From assembly GCF_014779665.1 (NCBI RefSeq), contig NZ_JACXYY010000002.1, positions 186,001 through 250,000 on the forward strand: 64,000 nt of DNA, given 5' to 3'. The notes below the pieces were generated by a model. It saw nothing but the letters and a program-made list of their open reading frames with translations. It had not been told where the DNA came from and did not search any database. Positions 54,310 through 64,000 of this stretch are shown one piece after another (position 1 is the first letter of the stretch; each line of letters starts with the position of its first letter). A program made the position numbers and the translations under genes. This DNA is from Nocardioides hwasunensis (GTDB lineage Bacteria; Actinomycetota; Actinomycetes; Propionibacteriales; Nocardioidaceae).

Positions 54310-54975
54310 ATGGCTAAGACTTTCGAACGCAACGTGAAGGGGCTGCTGGGCACCAAGCTCGGCATGACCCAGCTCTGGGACGACAACAACGTGGTCGTCC
54401 CCGTCACCGTGATCGCCGCTGGCACCAACGTGGTGACCCAGGTCCGCCAGCCCGAGGTCGACGGCTACAACGCCATCCAGGTCGGCTTCGGCGAGATCGA
54501 GGCCCGCAAGGTGAACTCGCCCGAGACCGGACACTTCTCCAAGGCCGGTGTCACGCCGCGTCGCCACGTCGCGGAGATCCGCACGGCCGACGCCGCCAGC
54601 TACACCGTGGGCCAGGAGCTCGCGGTCGACACCTTCGCCGCAGGCGAGGAGATCGACGTGACCGGCACCAGCAAGGGCAAGGGCTTCGCCGGTGTCATGA
54701 AGCGCCACGGCTTCCACGGCGTGTCCGCCTCGCACGGTGCCCACCGCAACCACCGCAAGCCCGGCTCCATCGGTGCCTGCGCCACGCCGGGTCGTGTCTT
54801 CAAGGGCACGCGCATGGCCGGCCGCATGGGTAACGACACGGTCACCACCCAGAACCTGACGGTGCACGCCGTCGACGCCGACAAGGGCCTCATCCTCATC
54901 AAGGGTGCCGTTCCCGGCCCCCGCGGTGGTCTCGTGATGCTCCGTTCGGCCGCCAAGAACACGCAGGAGGCCTGA
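54310..54975 (+). CDS. rplC: 50S ribosomal protein L3
   Basis: A 221-residue L3 with the [11 protein letters not shown] start and the conserved [35 protein letters not shown] and MAGRMG segments, the last near the site of Gln methylation in other bacteria. It reaches the peptidyl transferase centre and starts 50S assembly. Follows rpsJ by 10 bases and precedes rplD by 2. Confidence 0.97.
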   Translation: MAKTFERNVKGLLGTKLGMTQLWDDNNVVVPVTVIAAGTNVVTQVRQPEVDGYNAIQVGFGEIEARKVNSPETGHFSKAGVTPRRHVAEIRTADAASYTVGQELAVDTFAAGEEIDVTGTSKGKGFAGVMKRHGFHGVSASHGAHRNHRKPGSIGACATPGRVFKGTRMAGRMGNDTVTTQNLTVHAVDADKGLILIKGAVPGPRGGLVMLRSAAKNTQEA

Positions 54976-54977
54976 GC

Positions 54978-55904
54978 ATGGCTGTCAAGACCGTCAAGGT
55001 CGACCTCCCCGCCGAGATCTTCGACGTCGAGGTCAACATCCCCCTGATCCACCAGGTCGTCGTGGCCCAGCAGGCCGCTGCTCGACAGGGCACCCACTCC
55101 ACCAAGCGTCGCGGCGAGGTCCGCGGCGGTGGCCGGAAGCCCTACAAGCAGAAGGGCACCGGCCGCGCCCGTCAGGGCTCGACCCGCGCGCCGCAGTTCG
55201 CCGGCGGTGGCATCGTGCACGGCCCGCAGCCGCGCAGCTACGACCAGCGCACCCCCAAGAAGATGAAGGCCGCCGCCCTGCGCGGTGCCCTCTCCGACCG
55301 GGCCCGCAACGACCGCGTCCACGTGGTCGACTCCCTGGTGTCGGGCGACGTGCCCTCCACCAAGGCGGCACTGGCCGCGCTGGCGTCGCTGACCGACCGC
55401 GTGGGCTACCTCGTGGTGCTGGAGCGCTCCGACGCGATCACCTGGCTCTCGCTGCGCAACGCGGTCGAGGTCCACATCGTCGCCGTCGACCAGCTCAACA
55501 CCTACGACGTGCTCAACGCCGACGACGTGGTGTTCACCAAGGGCGCCTACGACGTCTTCGTGGGTGGCGCCTCGAGCGCCGCGCCGGCGGCCCGGGCCGA
55601 GAAGCCCGCCGCCACGACCGCGAAGGCCGAGACCACCGAGGTCAAGGCGTTCGCCGACGTGCCCGCCGACGACGCCGCCGACGAGGCCCCCGCCCTCCCG
55701 AAGGGTGCCAAGGCGCCCCTCAAGAGCGGCAAGGCCCCCAAGGGCTACGAGGTCAAGGGCAACGCTGACTCCGGTCTCTTCCACGAGCCCGACGGCCAGT
55801 GGTACGACGCCACCGAGGCGGAGTTCTGGTTCAAGAGCGCCGAGGACGCCGAGGCTGCTGGCTTCACGCGTGCCGGCAGTTCCGCCAAGGAGGACGACAA
55901 GTGA
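54978..55904 (+). CDS. rplD: 50S ribosomal protein L4 with C-terminal sunset-like domain
   Basis: A 308-residue L4; ordinary L4 is about 200-220. Residues 1-197 are a normal L4 with the [19 protein letters not shown] exit-tunnel loop (50-68). Residues 198-256 are an Ala/Lys/Glu/Pro-rich linker. Residues 257-297 form a compact domain with [15 protein letters not shown] and [15 protein letters not shown], the spacing seen in the small actinobacterial sunset domain and at the tail of some thermonuclease-like proteins. The frame is uninterrupted, codon use is unchanged and the GTG of rplW overlaps the stop, so this is not an assembly artefact. The extension should project from the 50S surface. 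Confidence 0.95.
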   Translation: MAVKTVKVDLPAEIFDVEVNIPLIHQVVVAQQAAARQGTHSTKRRGEVRGGGRKPYKQKGTGRARQGSTRAPQFAGGGIVHGPQPRSYDQRTPKKMKAAALRGALSDRARNDRVHVVDSLVSGDVPSTKAALAALASLTDRVGYLVVLERSDAITWLSLRNAVEVHIVAVDQLNTYDVLNADDVVFTKGAYDVFVGGASSAAPAARAEKPAATTAKAETTEVKAFADVPADDAADEAPALPKGAKAPLKSGKAPKGYEVKGNADSGLFHEPDGQWYDATEAEFWFKSAEDAEAAGFTRAGSSAKEDDK

Positions 55905-56206
55905 GCACCCTGCACAAGGACCACCGCGACATCCTGATCGCGCCGGTCGTGTCGGAGAAGAGCTACGGCCTGCTCGACGCGAACAAGTACACCTTCATCG
56001 TCCGTCCGGACGCCAACAAGACCGAGATCAAGATCGCGGTCGAGAAGGTCTTCGACGTCAAGGTCACCTCCGTCAACACGATCAACCGCCAGGGCAAGAC
56101 GCGTCGCACCCGCTACGGCCTGGGCAAGCGTCCCAACACCAAGCGCGCGATCGTCAGCCTCGCCGAGGGCCACCGCATCGACATCTTCGGAGGTCCGGTC
56201 TCCTGA
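55901..56206 (+). CDS. rplW: 50S ribosomal protein L23
   Basis: A 101-residue L23 with [20 protein letters not shown] and the [17 protein letters not shown] segment. It sits at the tunnel exit and docks trigger factor and SRP. The GTG overlaps the rplD stop by 4 bases. Confidence 0.96.
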   Translation: MSTLHKDHRDILIAPVVSEKSYGLLDANKYTFIVRPDANKTEIKIAVEKVFDVKVTSVNTINRQGKTRRTRYGLGKRPNTKRAIVSLAEGHRIDIFGGPVS

Positions 56207-56230
56207 CCGGGCTCCTGACTAGGAACTGAT

Positions 56231-57067
<837 letters not shown>

Positions 57068-57072
57068 CCGAC

Positions 57073-57354
57073 ATGCCTCGCAGCCTGAAGAAGGGCCCCT
57101 TCATCGACGACCACCTTCAGAAGAAGGTGGACGCCGAGAACGAGAAGGGCAGCCACAACGTCATCAAGACCTGGTCGCGCCGGTCGATGATCGTGCCCGA
57201 CATGATCGGCCACACCATCGCCGTGCACGACGGTCGCAAGCACGTCCCGGTCTTCGTGACCGACTCCATGGTCGGCCACAAGCTCGGGGAGTTCGCCCCC
57301 ACCCGCACCTACCGCGGGCACGTCAAGGAAGACCGGAAGGGACGCCGTCGATGA
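57073..57354 (+). CDS. rpsS: 30S ribosomal protein S19
   Basis: A 93-residue S19 starting [19 protein letters not shown], with [27 protein letters not shown]. It contacts S13 in the 30S head. Stop overlaps rplV by 4 bases. Confidence 0.97.
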   Translation: MPRSLKKGPFIDDHLQKKVDAENEKGSHNVIKTWSRRSMIVPDMIGHTIAVHDGRKHVPVFVTDSMVGHKLGEFAPTRTYRGHVKEDRKGRRR

Positions 57355-57800
57355 GCACCACCGAGCGCAGCCGCACCAGTGCGCGCCGCGAGTCGCTGCT
57401 CGGCGACCAGCCGGGCGCGTTCGCCAGCGCACGCTACGTGCGGATCACCCCGATGAAGGCCCGCCGTGTCGTCGACATGGTCCGCGGCCTCCAGGTCGAC
57501 GAGGCCCTGACCCTGCTGCAGTTCGCGCCGCAGGCAGCCTCCGAGACCGTCTACAAGGTGCTCGAGAGCGCCGTCGCCAACGCCGAGACGACCGAGAGCC
57601 TCAACCGGGCCGACCTCGTGCTGTCGGTCGCGATGGTCGACGAGGGCCCGACGATGAAGCGTTGGCGTCCGCGTGCCCAGGGTCGTGCGACCCGCATCAA
57701 CAAGCGCACCAGCCACATCACCCTCGTGGTGCAGCCGGCCGACGCGCTCGACAAGCAGGGCAAGAACGCCCGTGCCAACAAGAACGGAAGGGGTGCCTGA
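57351..57800 (+). CDS. rplV: 50S ribosomal protein L22
   Basis: A 149-residue L22, with a 20-residue Ser/Arg-rich N-terminal extension before the conserved [22 protein letters not shown] and the tunnel-lining hairpin ([21 protein letters not shown]) where macrolide-resistance changes occur in other bacteria. ATG at 57351 overlaps rpsS by 4 bases. The extension is typical of actinobacterial L22. Confidence 0.95.
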   Translation: MSTTERSRTSARRESLLGDQPGAFASARYVRITPMKARRVVDMVRGLQVDEALTLLQFAPQAASETVYKVLESAVANAETTESLNRADLVLSVAMVDEGPTMKRWRPRAQGRATRINKRTSHITLVVQPADALDKQGKNARANKNGRGA

Positions 57801-58606
57801 TGGGCCAGAAGATCAACCCGAACGGCTTCCGCCTGGGCATCTCCACCGACCACAAGAGCCGTTGGTACGCCGACAAGCTCTACAAGTCCTACGTCGGTGA
57901 GGACGTCGCGATCCGCAAGCTGCTCTCCAAGGGCATGGAGCGGGCCGGCATCTCCAAGGTCGAGATCGAGCGCACCCGCGACCGCGTCCGGGTGGACATC
58001 CACACCGCGCGTCCGGGCATCGTCATCGGTCGCCGCGGCGCCGAGGCCGACCGCATCCGCACCGAGCTGGAGAAGCTCACCGGCAAGCAGGTGCAGCTCA
58101 ACATCCTCGAGGTCAAGCAGCCCGAGATCGACGCGCAGCTGGTCGCGCAGGGCGTGGCCGAGCAGCTCGCCGGGCGCGTGCAGTTCCGCCGCGCGATGCG
58201 CAAGGCCATGCAGACCTCGATGCGCTCCGGTGCCAAGGGCATCCGGATCCAGTGCTCGGGTCGTCTCAACGGCGCCGAGATGTCGCGCACCGAGTTCTAC
58301 CGCGAGGGCCGCGTGCCGCTGCACACGCTCCGCGCCGACATCGACTACGGCTTCTACGAGGCCAAGACCACCTTCGGTCGCATCGGTGTCAAGGTCTGGA
58401 TCTACAAGGGCGAGGTCGCCGGCACCCGTGCCGAGCGCCAGGCCCAGCAGGCTGCCCGCGCCGGTGCCCCCGGCCGTGGTGGTCGTCCCACCAACCGCGG
58501 CGGCGAGCGCCCGAGCCGTGGCTCGCGCGGCGACCGTGCTCCTCGCACCGAGTCCACCGAGGCTCCGGCTGCCGAGGCCGCCCCCAGCGCAGGATCGGAG
58601 GCCTGA
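57800..58606 (+). CDS. rpsC: 30S ribosomal protein S3 with Arg/Gly-rich tail
   Basis: A 268-residue S3: KH domain with the [13 protein letters not shown] loop, then the C-terminal S3 domain ([21 protein letters not shown]). After about residue 210 a low-complexity tail rich in Arg, Gly, Pro and Ala follows ([21 protein letters not shown]). S3 lines the mRNA entry channel and helps unwind mRNA; the tail may bind RNA. TGATG overlap with rplV. Confidence 0.96.
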   Translation: MGQKINPNGFRLGISTDHKSRWYADKLYKSYVGEDVAIRKLLSKGMERAGISKVEIERTRDRVRVDIHTARPGIVIGRRGAEADRIRTELEKLTGKQVQLNILEVKQPEIDAQLVAQGVAEQLAGRVQFRRAMRKAMQTSMRSGAKGIRIQCSGRLNGAEMSRTEFYREGRVPLHTLRADIDYGFYEAKTTFGRIGVKVWIYKGEVAGTRAERQAQQAARAGAPGRGGRPTNRGGERPSRGSRGDRAPRTESTEAPAAEAAPSAGSEA

Positions 58607-58609
58607 GCC

Positions 58610-59029
58610 ATGTTGATGCCCCGTCGCGTCAAGCACCGCAAGCAGCACCACCCCAAGCGCACCGGCGCTGCCAAGGGCGGCACCTCGCTGGCGTTCGGTG
58701 ACTTCGGCATCCAGGCGATCGAGGGTCACTACGTGACCAACCGCCAGATCGAGTCGGCCCGAATCGCCATGACCCGCCACATCAAGCGTGGCGGCAAGGT
58801 CTGGATCAACATCTACCCGGACCGTCCGCTGACCAAGAAGCCTGCCGAGACCCGCATGGGTTCGGGCAAGGGCTCCCCCGAGTGGTGGGTGGCGAACGTC
58901 AAGCCCGGCCGCGTCATGTTCGAACTCTCCGGTGTCGACGAGGTGACCGCTCGTGAGGCCATGCGCCGCGCGATGCACAAGCTTCCGATGAAGTGCCGGT
59001 TCATCTCCCGTGAGGCCGGTGAATTCTGA
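58610..59029 (+). CDS. rplP: 50S ribosomal protein L16
   Basis: A 139-residue L16 starting [19 protein letters not shown] with the AGKGxP-like [22 protein letters not shown] segment. It helps position the A-site tRNA. The stop overlaps the rpmC ATG by one base. Confidence 0.97.
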   Translation: MLMPRRVKHRKQHHPKRTGAAKGGTSLAFGDFGIQAIEGHYVTNRQIESARIAMTRHIKRGGKVWINIYPDRPLTKKPAETRMGSGKGSPEWWVANVKPGRVMFELSGVDEVTAREAMRRAMHKLPMKCRFISREAGEF

Positions 59030-59271
59030 TGGCTACCAAGCTGAACGCCCACGAGCTCGACGAGCTCGACGCCACCGAGCTCGAGGCGAAGCTGCGCGAG
59101 GCCAAGGAGGAGCTGTTCAACCTCCGGTTCCAGGCGGCCACCGGCCAGCTGGAGGGCCACGGCCGACTCCGCGTGGTCAAGAAGGACATCGCCCGCATCT
59201 ACACCGTGGTCCGCGAGCGCGAGCTCGGCATCCGGACCGCGCCGGGCACCAACGAAGAGGCGAAGGCATGA
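59029..59271 (+). CDS. rpmC: 50S ribosomal protein L29
   Basis: An 80-residue L29 with [26 protein letters not shown] and [18 protein letters not shown]. It lies near the tunnel exit beside L23. The stop overlaps the rpsQ start by 4 bases. Confidence 0.96.
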   Translation: MATKLNAHELDELDATELEAKLREAKEELFNLRFQAATGQLEGHGRLRVVKKDIARIYTVVRERELGIRTAPGTNEEAKA

Positions 59272-59552
59272 GCGAGAACACCCCGACCCAGTCGGCCGGC
59301 GAGCGCAACCAGCGCAAGGTCCGCGAGGGCCTCGTCGTGAGCGACAAGATGGACAAGACCATCGTCGTCGCCGTCGAGGACCGCGTGAAGCACGCCCTCT
59401 ACGGCAAGGTCCTGCGCAAGACGTCGCGCCTGAAGGCCCACGACGAGACCAACCAGTGCGGCACCGGCGACCGGGTCCTGATCATGGAGACCCGTCCGCT
59501 GTCGGCCACGAAGCGCTGGCGCCTCGTCGAGGTCCTCGAAAAGGCGAAGTGA
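59268..59552 (+). CDS. rpsQ: 30S ribosomal protein S17
   Basis: A 94-residue S17 with [29 protein letters not shown] and the [18 protein letters not shown] end. ATG overlaps rpmC by 4 bases. A 103-base gap follows, the longest between rpsJ and rplO, which is the usual S10/spc boundary; it carries a GAGAGGGCGAGAA purine stretch but no clear promoter. Confidence 0.96.
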   Translation: MSENTPTQSAGERNQRKVREGLVVSDKMDKTIVVAVEDRVKHALYGKVLRKTSRLKAHDETNQCGTGDRVLIMETRPLSATKRWRLVEVLEKAK

Positions 59553-59655
59553 CCTCGGGCCCCCGGGCCTCGAGCACCAGTTTCCACATATCAGTTCGGC
59601 CAGGCTCACTCTCCGCTGAGAGGGCGAGAACCAGCTCGACAACCAGGAGAAATCA

Positions 59656-60024
59656 ATGATCCAGCAGGAGTCGCGACTCAAGGTCGCCGACAACACCGGT
59701 GCGAAGGAGATCCTCTGCATCCGTGTTCTCGGTGGCTCGGGCCGTCGCTACGCCGGCATCGGTGACGTCATCGTCGCCACCGTCAAGGACGCGATCCCCG
59801 GTGGCAACGTCAAGAAGGGCGACGTCGTCAAGGCCGTGATCGTGCGCACCGTCAAGGAGCGTCGTCGTGCCGACGGTTCCTACATCCGATTCGACGAGAA
59901 CGCCGCCGTCATCCTCAAGAACGACGGCGAGCCGCGCGGCACCCGCATCTTCGGCCCCGTCGGTCGCGAGCTGCGCGAGAAGCGCTTCATGAAGATCATC
60001 TCGCTCGCCCCCGAGGTGCTGTGA
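59656..60024 (+). CDS. rplN: 50S ribosomal protein L14
   Basis: A 122-residue L14, standard length, starting [28 protein letters not shown] and containing [24 protein letters not shown]. It binds the ribosome silencing factor RsfS in other bacteria. AGGAGAAATCA lies directly upstream. First gene of the spc group. Confidence 0.97.
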   Translation: MIQQESRLKVADNTGAKEILCIRVLGGSGRRYAGIGDVIVATVKDAIPGGNVKKGDVVKAVIVRTVKERRRADGSYIRFDENAAVILKNDGEPRGTRIFGPVGRELREKRFMKIISLAPEVL

Positions 60025-60027
60025 GGG

Positions 60028-60381
60028 ATGGGTAAGAACATGAACATCAAGAAGGGCGACACCGTCAAGGTGATCGCCGGCAAGGACAAGGGTGCCCAGG
60101 GCAAGGTCATCTCGGTCCTCCGTGAGGAGGACCGGGTGATCGTCGAGGGCGTCAACCTCGTCAAGCGCCACACCAAGTCCGTCCAGCAGACCAACACCAC
60201 GGGCGGCATCATCACCCGCGAGGCGCCCATCCACGTCTCGAACGTGATGCTCGTCGAGGGCGATGGCGTGACCCGCATCGGCTTCCGCCGCGACGAGGTC
60301 ACCAAGCGCCGCCCCGACGGCTCGACCTACAGCGCCAGCCGCTCGGTCCGCGTGTCCCGCAAGACCGGCAAGGAGATCTGA
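60028..60381 (+). CDS. rplX: 50S ribosomal protein L24
   Basis: A 117-residue L24 with the KOW motif [23 protein letters not shown]. An assembly initiator on 23S rRNA. Two starts are close: ATG at 60028 (MGKNMNIKK) and ATG at 60040 (MNIKK), the second having GGATGGG at a better ribosome-binding distance; the first is kept because it follows rplN by only 3 bases. Confidence 0.94.
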   Translation: MGKNMNIKKGDTVKVIAGKDKGAQGKVISVLREEDRVIVEGVNLVKRHTKSVQQTNTTGGIITREAPIHVSNVMLVEGDGVTRIGFRRDEVTKRRPDGSTYSASRSVRVSRKTGKEI

Positions 60382-60382
60382 G

Positions 60383-60958
60383 ATGGCTGAGACCACCTCT
60401 CCGGAGACCACCGAGATTCCGCGTCTCAAGGCGCGCTACCGCGAGGAGATCGTCCCCGCGCTGCGCACCGAGTTCGACATCGCCAACATCATGCAGGTCC
60501 CCGGTCTGACCAAGATCGTGGTCAACATGGGTGTCGGCGAGGCTGCTCGCGACTCCAAGCTGATCGAGGGCGCGATCCGCGACCTCACCGCGATCACCGG
60601 GCAGAAGCCGGCCGTGACCAAGGCCCGCAAGTCCATCGCGCAGTTCAAGCTGCGCGAGGGCATGCCGATCGGTGCGCACGTCACCCTGCGCGGCGACCGC
60701 ATGTGGGAGTTCCTGGACCGGCTGCTCTCCCTGGCGCTGCCTCGCATCCGTGACTTCCGCGGCCTCTCGCCCAAGCAGTTCGACGGGCGCGGCAACTACA
60801 CCTTCGGTCTCACCGAGCAGGTCATGTTCCACGAGATCAACCAGGACCGGATCGACCGGTCGCGCGGTATGGACATCACCGTCGTGACCACCGCCACCAA
60901 TGACGACGAGGGGCGCGCGCTGCTCAAGCAGCTCGGCTTCCCGTTCAAGGAGAACTGA
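60383..60958 (+). CDS. rplE: 50S ribosomal protein L5
   Basis: A 191-residue L5 with [34 protein letters not shown], and [31 protein letters not shown]. It binds 5S rRNA and contacts P-site tRNA. An N-terminal [11 protein letters not shown] extension is actinobacterial. rpsN starts 1 base after the stop. Confidence 0.97.
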   Translation: MAETTSPETTEIPRLKARYREEIVPALRTEFDIANIMQVPGLTKIVVNMGVGEAARDSKLIEGAIRDLTAITGQKPAVTKARKSIAQFKLREGMPIGAHVTLRGDRMWEFLDRLLSLALPRIRDFRGLSPKQFDGRGNYTFGLTEQVMFHEINQDRIDRSRGMDITVVTTATNDDEGRALLKQLGFPFKEN

Positions 60959-60959
60959 C

Positions 60960-61145
60960 ATGGCGAAGACTTCCCTCAAGGTCAAGGCCGCCCGCAAGCC
61001 GAAGTTCGCGGTCCGCGGCTACACCCGCTGCCAGCGCTGCGGTCGCCCCAAGTCGGTCTACCGCAAGTTCGGCCTGTGCCGCATCTGCCTGCGGGAGATG
61101 GCCCACCGCGGCGAGCTGCCCGGCGTCACCAAGTCCTCCTGGTAA
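60960..61145 (+). CDS. rpsN: 30S ribosomal protein S14, zinc-binding type (type Z)
   Basis: A 61-residue S14 of the zinc-containing form: C24, C27, C40 and C43 make the C-x2-C...C-x2-C site. Actinobacteria often carry a second, zinc-free S14 elsewhere that is induced by zinc starvation through Zur; none is in this window. The ATG overlaps nothing and lies 1 base after rplE. Confidence 0.96.
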   Translation: MAKTSLKVKAARKPKFAVRGYTRCQRCGRPKSVYRKFGLCRICLREMAHRGELPGVTKSSW

Positions 61146-61214
61146 TCACCTCACACCCGTTGCAGGTCCTCAGGCCGCGAGCCTGAGGAAACCACGACGA
61201 GAAAGAACCACATC

Positions 61215-61634
61215 ATGACGATGACTGACCCGATCGCAGACATGCTCACGCGTCTGCGCAACGCCAACCAGGCGTACCACGACGTGGTGTCGATGCCTTA
61301 CAGCAAGATGAAGGCCGGCCTCGCCGAGATCCTCAAGCAGGAGGGCTACATCACCTCCTACGACGTCGCCGACAACCAGACGGCCGAGGGCGAGCCCGCC
61401 GTCGGCAAGACGCTGACGGTCACGCTCAAGTACGGCCGCAACCGGGAGCGCTCGATCGCGGGAGTCCGCCGCATCAGCAAGCCCGGCCTGCGGGTCTACG
61501 CCAAGAGCACGAACCTGCCCCGCGTCCTCGGCGGACTCGGCGTCGCGATCATCTCGACGTCGCAGGGCCTGCTCACCGACCGCCAGGCGAACCAGAAGGG
61601 CGTGGGCGGAGAAGTCCTCGCCTACGTCTGGTGA
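61215..61634 (+). CDS. rpsH: 30S ribosomal protein S8
   Basis: A 139-residue S8 starting [23 protein letters not shown] and ending with the [26 protein letters not shown] motif. In E. coli S8 represses the spc operon by binding the rplE mRNA. A 69-base gap separates it from rpsN; in it GAGAAAGAACC precedes the ATG. Confidence 0.97.
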   Translation: MTMTDPIADMLTRLRNANQAYHDVVSMPYSKMKAGLAEILKQEGYITSYDVADNQTAEGEPAVGKTLTVTLKYGRNRERSIAGVRRISKPGLRVYAKSTNLPRVLGGLGVAIISTSQGLLTDRQANQKGVGGEVLAYVW

Positions 61635-61668
61635 CCCGGACCTACTGAGACCAGGAAGAGAGAGAAGC

Positions 61669-62211
61669 ATGTCGCGCATTGGCAAGCTCCCCATCGCGGT
61701 CCCGTCCGGCGTCGACGTCGCGATCGACCAGGCACTGGTGACCGTCAAGGGCCCCAAGGGCACCCTGTCGCACACCATCGCCGCGCCGATCACGGTCGCC
61801 CGGGGCGAGGACGGCATCCTCGAGGTCAACCGTCCCGACGACGAGCGCACCAGCCGCTCGCTGCACGGCCTGACCCGCACGCTCATCAACAACATGGTGG
61901 TGGGCGTCACCGAGGGCTACGAGAAGAAGCTCGAGATCGTGGGCGTCGGTTACCGCGTCCTGCCCAAGGGGCCGACCCAGCTGGAGTTCCAGCTCGGCTA
62001 CTCGCACCCGATCATCTTCGACGCCCCCGAGGGCATCACCTTCACCGTCGAGGGCCCGACCAAGCTCGGTGTCGTCGGCATCGACAAGCAGCTCGTCGGA
62101 GAGGTTGCGGCGAAGATCCGCAAGCTCCGCAAGCCCGAGCCCTACAAGGGCAAGGGCGTGCGCTACGCCGGCGAGCACATCCGCCGCAAGGTCGGAAAGG
62201 CCGGTAAGTGA
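61669..62211 (+). CDS. rplF: 50S ribosomal protein L6
   Basis: A 180-residue L6 starting [17 protein letters not shown] with two L6 repeats and the conserved [25 protein letters not shown] end. It lies near the GTPase centre and the EF-G site. GGAAGAGAGAG upstream is a strong ribosome binding site. Confidence 0.97.
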   Translation: MSRIGKLPIAVPSGVDVAIDQALVTVKGPKGTLSHTIAAPITVARGEDGILEVNRPDDERTSRSLHGLTRTLINNMVVGVTEGYEKKLEIVGVGYRVLPKGPTQLEFQLGYSHPIIFDAPEGITFTVEGPTKLGVVGIDKQLVGEVAAKIRKLRKPEPYKGKGVRYAGEHIRRKVGKAGK

Positions 62212-62212
62212 C

Positions 62213-62596
62213 ATGGCGATCTCCCTGTCCAACAACAAGCACACCGCCAACCGCGTTCGTGCCCGTCTGCGCCGTCAGGCGCGCGGTCGCAAGCGGATCA
62301 ACGGCACCACCGAGCGCCCGCGCCTGGTGGTCACCAAGTCGGCCAAGCACCTCTCGGTGCAGGTCGTCGACGACCTGAAGGGCGCCACCCTGGCCTACGC
62401 CTCCACCATGGAGGCAGACGTCCGCGGCACCGACGGTGACAAGACCGCCAAGGCCAAGCAGGTCGGCGAGCTCGTCGCCTCGCGCGCCAAGGCGGCCGGC
62501 ATCGAGGACGTCGTCTTCGACCGTGCGGGCAACAAGTACCACGGTCGCATCGCGGCCCTCGCCGATGCCGCCCGGGAGGGCGGACTGTCCTTCTGA
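62213..62596 (+). CDS. rplR: 50S ribosomal protein L18
   Basis: A 127-residue L18 with [23 protein letters not shown] and the C-terminal [26 protein letters not shown]. It binds 5S rRNA together with L5. Starts 1 base after the rplF stop. Confidence 0.97.
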   Translation: MAISLSNNKHTANRVRARLRRQARGRKRINGTTERPRLVVTKSAKHLSVQVVDDLKGATLAYASTMEADVRGTDGDKTAKAKQVGELVASRAKAAGIEDVVFDRAGNKYHGRIAALADAAREGGLSF

Positions 62597-62642
62597 TCGC
62601 CCACGCGACCAGAGAGCACACCTTAGATATGGAGCACATCTC

Positions 62643-63260
62643 ATGAGCGGAGCCCAGCGCGGACAGCGCAGCGGTGGCTCGGGTGACCGTCGCGGACGCG
62701 ACAACGGTCGTGGACAGGCTGAGAAGTCCGTCTACATCGAGCGCGTCGTGGCGATCAACCGTGTCGCCAAGGTCGTGAAGGGTGGTCGTCGCTTCAGCTT
62801 CACCGCCCTCGTGATCGTCGGCGACGGTGAAGGTCTGGTCGGCGTCGGCTACGGCAAGGCGAAGGAAGTTCCCGCGGCGATCGCCAAGGGTGTCGAGGAG
62901 GCCAAGAAGCACTTCTTCAAGGTCCCCCGCATCCAGGGCACGATCCCGCACCCGGTGCAGGGTGAGAAGGCCGCAGGCGTCGTCCTGCTGCGTCCCGCCG
63001 CTCCCGGTACCGGCGTCATCGCCGGTGGCCCGGTGCGCGCGGTCCTCGAGTGCGCCGGCATCCACGACGTGCTGAGCAAGTCGCTCGGCTCGTCGAACCA
63101 GATCAACATCGTCCACGCGACGGTCGAGGCCCTCCGGATGCTCGAGGAGCCCGAGGCCGTGGCCGCTCGTCGTGGCATGCGGGTCGAGGACGTCACCCCG
63201 GCAGCGCTGCTCAAGGCGCGTGCCGAGGGGCAGGCCGAGGCCGCGGGGGTGCAGGCCTGA
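62643..63260 (+). CDS. rpsE: 30S ribosomal protein S5
   Basis: A 205-residue S5 with an N-terminal Arg/Gly-rich tail (residues 1-27), a double-stranded-RNA-binding-like domain ([13 protein letters not shown]), and [19 protein letters not shown]. The loop around residue 45 is where spectinomycin-resistance changes occur in other bacteria and looks normal. The stop overlaps rpmD by one base. Confidence 0.97.
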   Translation: MSGAQRGQRSGGSGDRRGRDNGRGQAEKSVYIERVVAINRVAKVVKGGRRFSFTALVIVGDGEGLVGVGYGKAKEVPAAIAKGVEEAKKHFFKVPRIQGTIPHPVQGEKAAGVVLLRPAAPGTGVIAGGPVRAVLECAGIHDVLSKSLGSSNQINIVHATVEALRMLEEPEAVAARRGMRVEDVTPAALLKARAEGQAEAAGVQA

Positions 63261-63442
63261 TGGCTCAGCTCAAGGTCCAGCAGAAGCGCGGCACGGTCGG
63301 CATCAAGGCCAACCAGCGCGAGACGCTTCGCTCGCTCGGTCTCAAGCGGATCGGCGACGTCGTCGTGAAGGAAGACCGCCCGGAGATCCGGGGCATGATC
63401 AACACTGTCCGTCACCTGGTGACGTTCGAGGAGGTGGAGTGA
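63260..63442 (+). CDS. rpmD: 50S ribosomal protein L30
   Basis: A 60-residue L30 with [30 protein letters not shown], single ferredoxin-like domain, normal length. ATG overlaps rpsE by one base; rplO starts 1 base after the stop. Confidence 0.96.
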   Translation: MAQLKVQQKRGTVGIKANQRETLRSLGLKRIGDVVVKEDRPEIRGMINTVRHLVTFEEVE

Positions 63443-63443
63443 C

Positions 63444-63884
63444 ATGACGCTCAAGCTGCACCACTTGCGTCCCGCTCCGGGTGCCAAGACCGCCAAGACC
63501 CGCGTGGGTCGTGGCGAGGCGTCCAAGGGCAAGACCGCCGGCCGCGGTACGAAGGGCACCAAGGCCCGCTACCAGGTCCCGGTCGCCTTCGAGGGTGGCC
63601 AGATGCCGATCCACATGCGGCTGCCCAAGCTGAAGGGGTTCAAGAACCCCTTCCGCGTCGAGTTCCAGGTCGTCAACCTCGACCGGCTCGGGGAGCTGTT
63701 CCCCGACGGCGGCGCCGTGACGGTCGCCGACCTCGTCGCCAAGGGCGCGGTCCGCAAGGGCCAGCCCGTCAAGGTGCTCGGCCAGGGCGACATCGCCGTG
63801 GCCGTCCAGGTCAGCGTCGATGCGTTCTCGGCCTCCGCCAAGGAGAAGATCGAGGCCGCAGGCGGCACCGCGACCGTGGCCTGA
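63444..63884 (+). CDS. rplO: 50S ribosomal protein L15
   Basis: A 146-residue L15 starting [38 protein letters not shown] with the [18 protein letters not shown] segment. A late assembly protein. It is the last complete gene; a hairpin follows 24 bases after its stop. Confidence 0.97.
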   Translation: MTLKLHHLRPAPGAKTAKTRVGRGEASKGKTAGRGTKGTKARYQVPVAFEGGQMPIHMRLPKLKGFKNPFRVEFQVVNLDRLGELFPDGGAVTVADLVAKGAVRKGQPVKVLGQGDIAVAVQVSVDAFSASAKEKIEAAGGTATVA

Positions 63885-63907
63885 GGCCGCGATCTCGCAC
63901 ATTCGGT

Positions 63908-63948
63908 GAAGGCCCGGCCGCACAGTGGGAACTGTCGGTCGGGTCTTC
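63908..63948 (+). terminator. long stem-loop after rplO
   Basis: The left arm at 63908-63925 (GAAGGCCCGGCCGCACAG) pairs with the right arm at 63932-63948 (CTGTCGGTCGGGTCTTC) over about 17 positions, allowing G-T pairs and one bulge, around a 6-base loop. It would end or attenuate the spc transcript before secY. Confidence 0.65.
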
Positions 63949-64000
63949 GTCGTTAGCGGTGAGAGCGGGCTGAACCGCTCCTTGTTAGGCTTCCACGGGC
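63949..64000 (+). promoter_or_regulatory. probable start of the secY promoter region
   Basis: After the hairpin the sequence has no coding start. TAGGCT at 63986-63991 is a -10-like box; no clear -35 box lies 17 bases upstream. In related actinobacteria secY follows rplO after a gap and has its own promoter. The window ends before the gene. Confidence 0.3.

Overview
The window is high-GC DNA (roughly 70% G+C by eye) with strong G/C third-position bias and many GTG starts. Promoter -10 boxes of the TANNNT type repeatedly lie 6-7 nt before start codons, which is the signature of leaderless transcripts. Together with a bacterial XPB helicase, DUF3027, DUF2530 and the str and S10-spc ribosomal operons, this points to an actinobacterium, most likely Nocardioidaceae (Nocardioides-like). 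The genus is inferred from protein flavour, not proven. I see no insertion sequence, prophage, CRISPR array, tRNA or rRNA.

Layout. (1) 1-11.8 kb: a molybdenum hydroxylase (form II Cox-type) locus in two halves. A MocA-like nucleotidyltransferase, MoxR ATPase (CoxD), VWA protein (CoxE) and XdhC form the maturation half. A GAF-type regulator and a ScyD/ScyE-like secreted protein follow, then CoxS-CoxL-CoxM-CoxG. (2) 11.8-19.4 kb: alkB with a perfect SOS (LexA) box, a GntR regulator, HD hydrolase, MpaB-like oxygenase, XPB helicase, CGNR zinc-finger protein and a helicase-associated protein. (3) 19.5-25.5 kb: PP2C phosphatase, FHA and RDD-FHA proteins, a secreted subtilase and an extended cold-shock protein. 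(4) 25.5-32.2 kb: MFS transporter, DUF3027, methyltransferase, DUF2530, NCS2 purine permease, and a MarR-MFS pair whose transporter seems to start at ACG. (5) 32.2-36.7 kb: str operon rpsL-rpsG-fusA-tuf with its own promoter and a strong terminator. (6) 36.8-38 kb: small VOC and Mug-type DNA glycosylase genes.

(7) 38-52 kb: a polyamine/GABA catabolism island. An Lrp regulator and a putrescine-type aminotransferase are divergent from a 12-kb directon holding an aldehyde dehydrogenase, a spermidine/putrescine ABC transporter, a saccharopine-dehydrogenase-like protein, GabT, GabD, a second aminotransferase, an AraC regulator and a VOC protein. Read together they import polyamines and convert putrescine to succinate through gamma-aminobutyraldehyde, GABA and succinic semialdehyde. 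Two enzymes in the operon have no place in that textbook route. (8) 52-53.6 kb: trmB and a hydrolase-like lipoprotein. (9) 53.6-64 kb: S10 and spc operons from rpsJ to rplO, ending in a hairpin before the expected secY. The standout here is ribosomal protein L4, whose C-terminus carries a roughly 110-residue extension ending in a domain that resembles the actinobacterial sunset domain.
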